8,639 nt of DNA from Dietzia timorensis (GTDB taxonomy: Bacteria > Actinomycetota > Actinomycetes > Mycobacteriales > Mycobacteriaceae), in NCBI RefSeq assembly GCF_020742175.1, contig NZ_DYXM01000143.1, positions 1 through 8,639 on the forward strand, written 5' to 3'. Positions within the stretch are counted from its first letter, which is position 1. Every line of letters starts with the position of its first letter. A program made the translations under genes and the position numbers. Shown here piece after piece: positions 6,366 through 8,639 of this stretch. The notes under the pieces are model-generated. The model saw only the letters and a program-made list of their open reading frames with translations. It ran no database searches and was not told where the DNA came from.

Positions 6366-7136
6366 ATGTCGAAGACCCCCGTAGTCGAGCTTGATCCCCG
6401 GACCTTCGATGGTCCCGAGGTCGAAGGTGCCGAGGAACTCGAGGCCACGGTGCGCATTCGCGGCCGAAACGTCGAGGTTCCCGACCATTTCGTCGACCGC
6501 ATTCACAACAAGCTCTCGCCGGTCGAGAAGATGAATCCCAACACCATCACTCGATTCGACGTCGTTCTCTTGCACGAAAAGAATCCGCGGCACGGTGATA
6601 CCGCGCAGCGACTTGAGATCACGGTTCGTTCGCGGTCGGGGGTCGCGCGCGCAGAGGCTGCGGAAGACACCTTCTACAACGCACTCGACTCGGCCGTGGC
6701 CAAGCTGATGCGCCAGATTCGCAAGGCGCGCACGCGGAAGAAGATCAGCCACTCGGGACACCGCCGCCCGACGTCGGTGGCAGAGGCGACCGCCGAGCTT
6801 TCGGAAATGTCTGCGTCGATCGAGGCGATCGAGGAAAACGCCGTGAGCGATTCCGCCGACGGGCACACCGACGGGCACGCCGACGAGCACGACGAGGGGC
6901 CGGGCCGTGTGGTCCGCAACAAGTCCTACAGCGGCGAACCGATGTCGGTTGACGACGCGCTGTCCCAAATGGAGCTGGTCGGCCACGATTTCTACCTGTT
7001 TCGCGATGTGGAGACCGGACTTCCCAGTGTCGTCTACCGGCGCAAGGCCTTCGACTACGGTCTGATTTCGTTGAACGAGGAGGGTACGACGAGCCCCGGA
7101 TCGGATGAGCGCGACGATTCCGCGCTACTCGGATAA
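6366..7136 (+). CDS. hpf: Long-form ribosome hibernation promoting factor
   Basis: Long HPF binds the decoding site of the 30S subunit and, through its C-terminal domain, dimerises ribosomes or keeps them inactive during stress. The mycobacterial relative at this locus (Rv3241c, MPY in M. smegmatis) acts in hibernation tied to zinc limitation. The 256-residue protein has a short acidic N-terminus, an S30AE/HPF domain at about 27-130 (starting ATVRIRGRNVEVP and ending in the basic KLMRQIRKARTRKK), a linker of about 50 residues, and the C-terminal HPF domain at about 182-240 (GEPMSVDDALSQMELVGHDF, then VVYRRKAFDYGLISL). The linker holds H167, H171 and H175 in an Asp-rich run built from a 12-bp tandem repeat. 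The ATG at 6366 follows a strong ribosome binding site. The gene is separated from comF by a 226-bp regulatory gap, so it is probably its own transcription unit. Confidence 0.96.
   Translation: MSKTPVVELDPRTFDGPEVEGAEELEATVRIRGRNVEVPDHFVDRIHNKLSPVEKMNPNTITRFDVVLLHEKNPRHGDTAQRLEITVRSRSGVARAEAAEDTFYNALDSAVAKLMRQIRKARTRKKISHSGHRRPTSVAEATAELSEMSASIEAIEENAVSDSADGHTDGHADEHDEGPGRVVRNKSYSGEPMSVDDALSQMELVGHDFYLFRDVETGLPSVVYRRKAFDYGLISLNEEGTTSPGSDERDDSALLG
6858..6893 (+). repeat. Three-unit 12-bp tandem repeat in the hpf linker
   Basis: Units are GACGGGCACACC (6858-6869), GACGGGCACGCC (6870-6881) and GACGAGCACGAC (6882-6893). Unit 2 matches unit 1 at 11 of 12 bases and unit 3 at 10 of 12. They are in frame and encode DGHT-DGHA-DEHD. 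The array probably grew by slippage and places histidines at a four-residue period. Confidence 0.85.
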
Positions 7137-7370
7137 CGACACGAAGGGCTTCGGCGTCCGCATCGTCCCTGGATGAGGGGTGTGGGCGCCGTCGTCGTGT
7201 GCGCCGTCGGTATGGAGCTCAGCCCACATGGCGACTACGATGGGCGAAGGCGTGCTCCCGCGCGGACACGATGCCGCTCTTTTTCGAGGTGGCAGGCAGG
7301 TCGCCGACCGGCTGATGTCCTCGCGGGCACATGAAACATATTGACCAAACCTCAGGGGACGTATTTAGCT
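7137..7370 (+). promoter_or_regulatory. hpf-secA intergenic region with probable secA promoter
   Basis: This 234-bp gap holds no convincing gene. In order: a 12/13-bp direct repeat ending GCGCCGTCG (to 7194 and to 7209); a hairpin at 7251-7270 with 7 pairs and one bulged base around a CGCGC loop; a T5 run at 7280-7284, nine bases after the hairpin and so too far for a standard intrinsic terminator; and an AT-rich patch at 7331-7370. That patch has TTGACC (7341-7346, five of six to the -35 consensus) and CATATT (7337-7342, four of six to the -10). If CATATT is the -10, transcripts start near 7349 and include AGGGGA (7354-7359), which lies 11 nt before the secA GTG. If TTGACC is the -35, the start would fall at about the GTG itself, giving a nearly leaderless mRNA. 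I favour a promoter in this patch but cannot choose between these. Confidence 0.4.

Positions 7371-8639
<1,269 letters not shown>

Noticed and set aside
7212..7334. A 40-residue plus-strand frame before secA (start MELSPHGDYDG), considered as a SecM-like export sensor peptide
   Set aside because: It has no ribosome binding site, is rich in Arg and has no hydrophobic signal segment, which a secretion-monitoring peptide needs.

Overview
This window is a chromosomal housekeeping block from a high-GC actinobacterium of the Mycobacteriales (Corynebacterium/Dietzia-like; the genus is not certain). The evidence is the gene order ahcY-tmk-mtrA-mtrB-lpqB-comF-hpf-secA. It matches, from my knowledge of the family, the sahH-secA1 neighbourhood of Mycobacterium tuberculosis (Rv3248c to Rv3240c, without a counterpart of Rv3243c) and of Corynebacterium. 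MtrA, MtrB and SecA are close at residue level to the mycobacterial and corynebacterial proteins. All eight genes lie on the plus strand, and nothing mobile, no RNA gene and no CRISPR array is visible.

Layout: (1) 1-478, the C-terminal third of S-adenosylhomocysteine hydrolase. (2) 498-1148, thymidylate kinase, 19 bp downstream. (3) 1197-5421, the MtrA response regulator, the MtrB sensor kinase and the LpqB lipoprotein, joined by 4-bp start/stop overlaps (GTGA, then ATGA), so translational coupling is likely. (4) 5426-6139, a ComF-family phosphoribosyltransferase-like protein with an N-terminal four-cysteine motif, starting 4 bp after lpqB. (5) 6140-6365, a 226-bp intergenic region holding a good ECF SigH-type promoter match (GGAATA, 17 nt, GTT) and a 10-bp leader hairpin just upstream of a strong ribosome binding site. 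(6) 6366-7136, a long-form ribosome hibernation promoting factor. (7) 7137-7370, a 234-bp intergenic region with a hairpin, a T-run and an AT-rich patch that probably drives secA. (8) 7371-8639, the first 423 codons of SecA1, cut by the window end.

How the genes work together: MtrA/MtrB/LpqB is the essential actinobacterial system that couples envelope state to cell-wall hydrolase genes and division. LpqB is the outer-face lipoprotein partner of MtrB. SecA powers the Sec export through which LpqB and the wall hydrolases leave the cell. HPF silences ribosomes under stress, and its own promoter region suggests control by a heat or thiol-oxidation sigma factor, separate from the mtrAB-lpqB-comF operon. 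AhcY and Tmk serve the methyl cycle and dTTP supply.

I see no undescribed system here. The points most worth a second look are the SigH-type promoter and leader hairpin of hpf, a three-unit 12-bp tandem repeat in hpf that places three histidines four residues apart, and the long acidic tail of MtrB.
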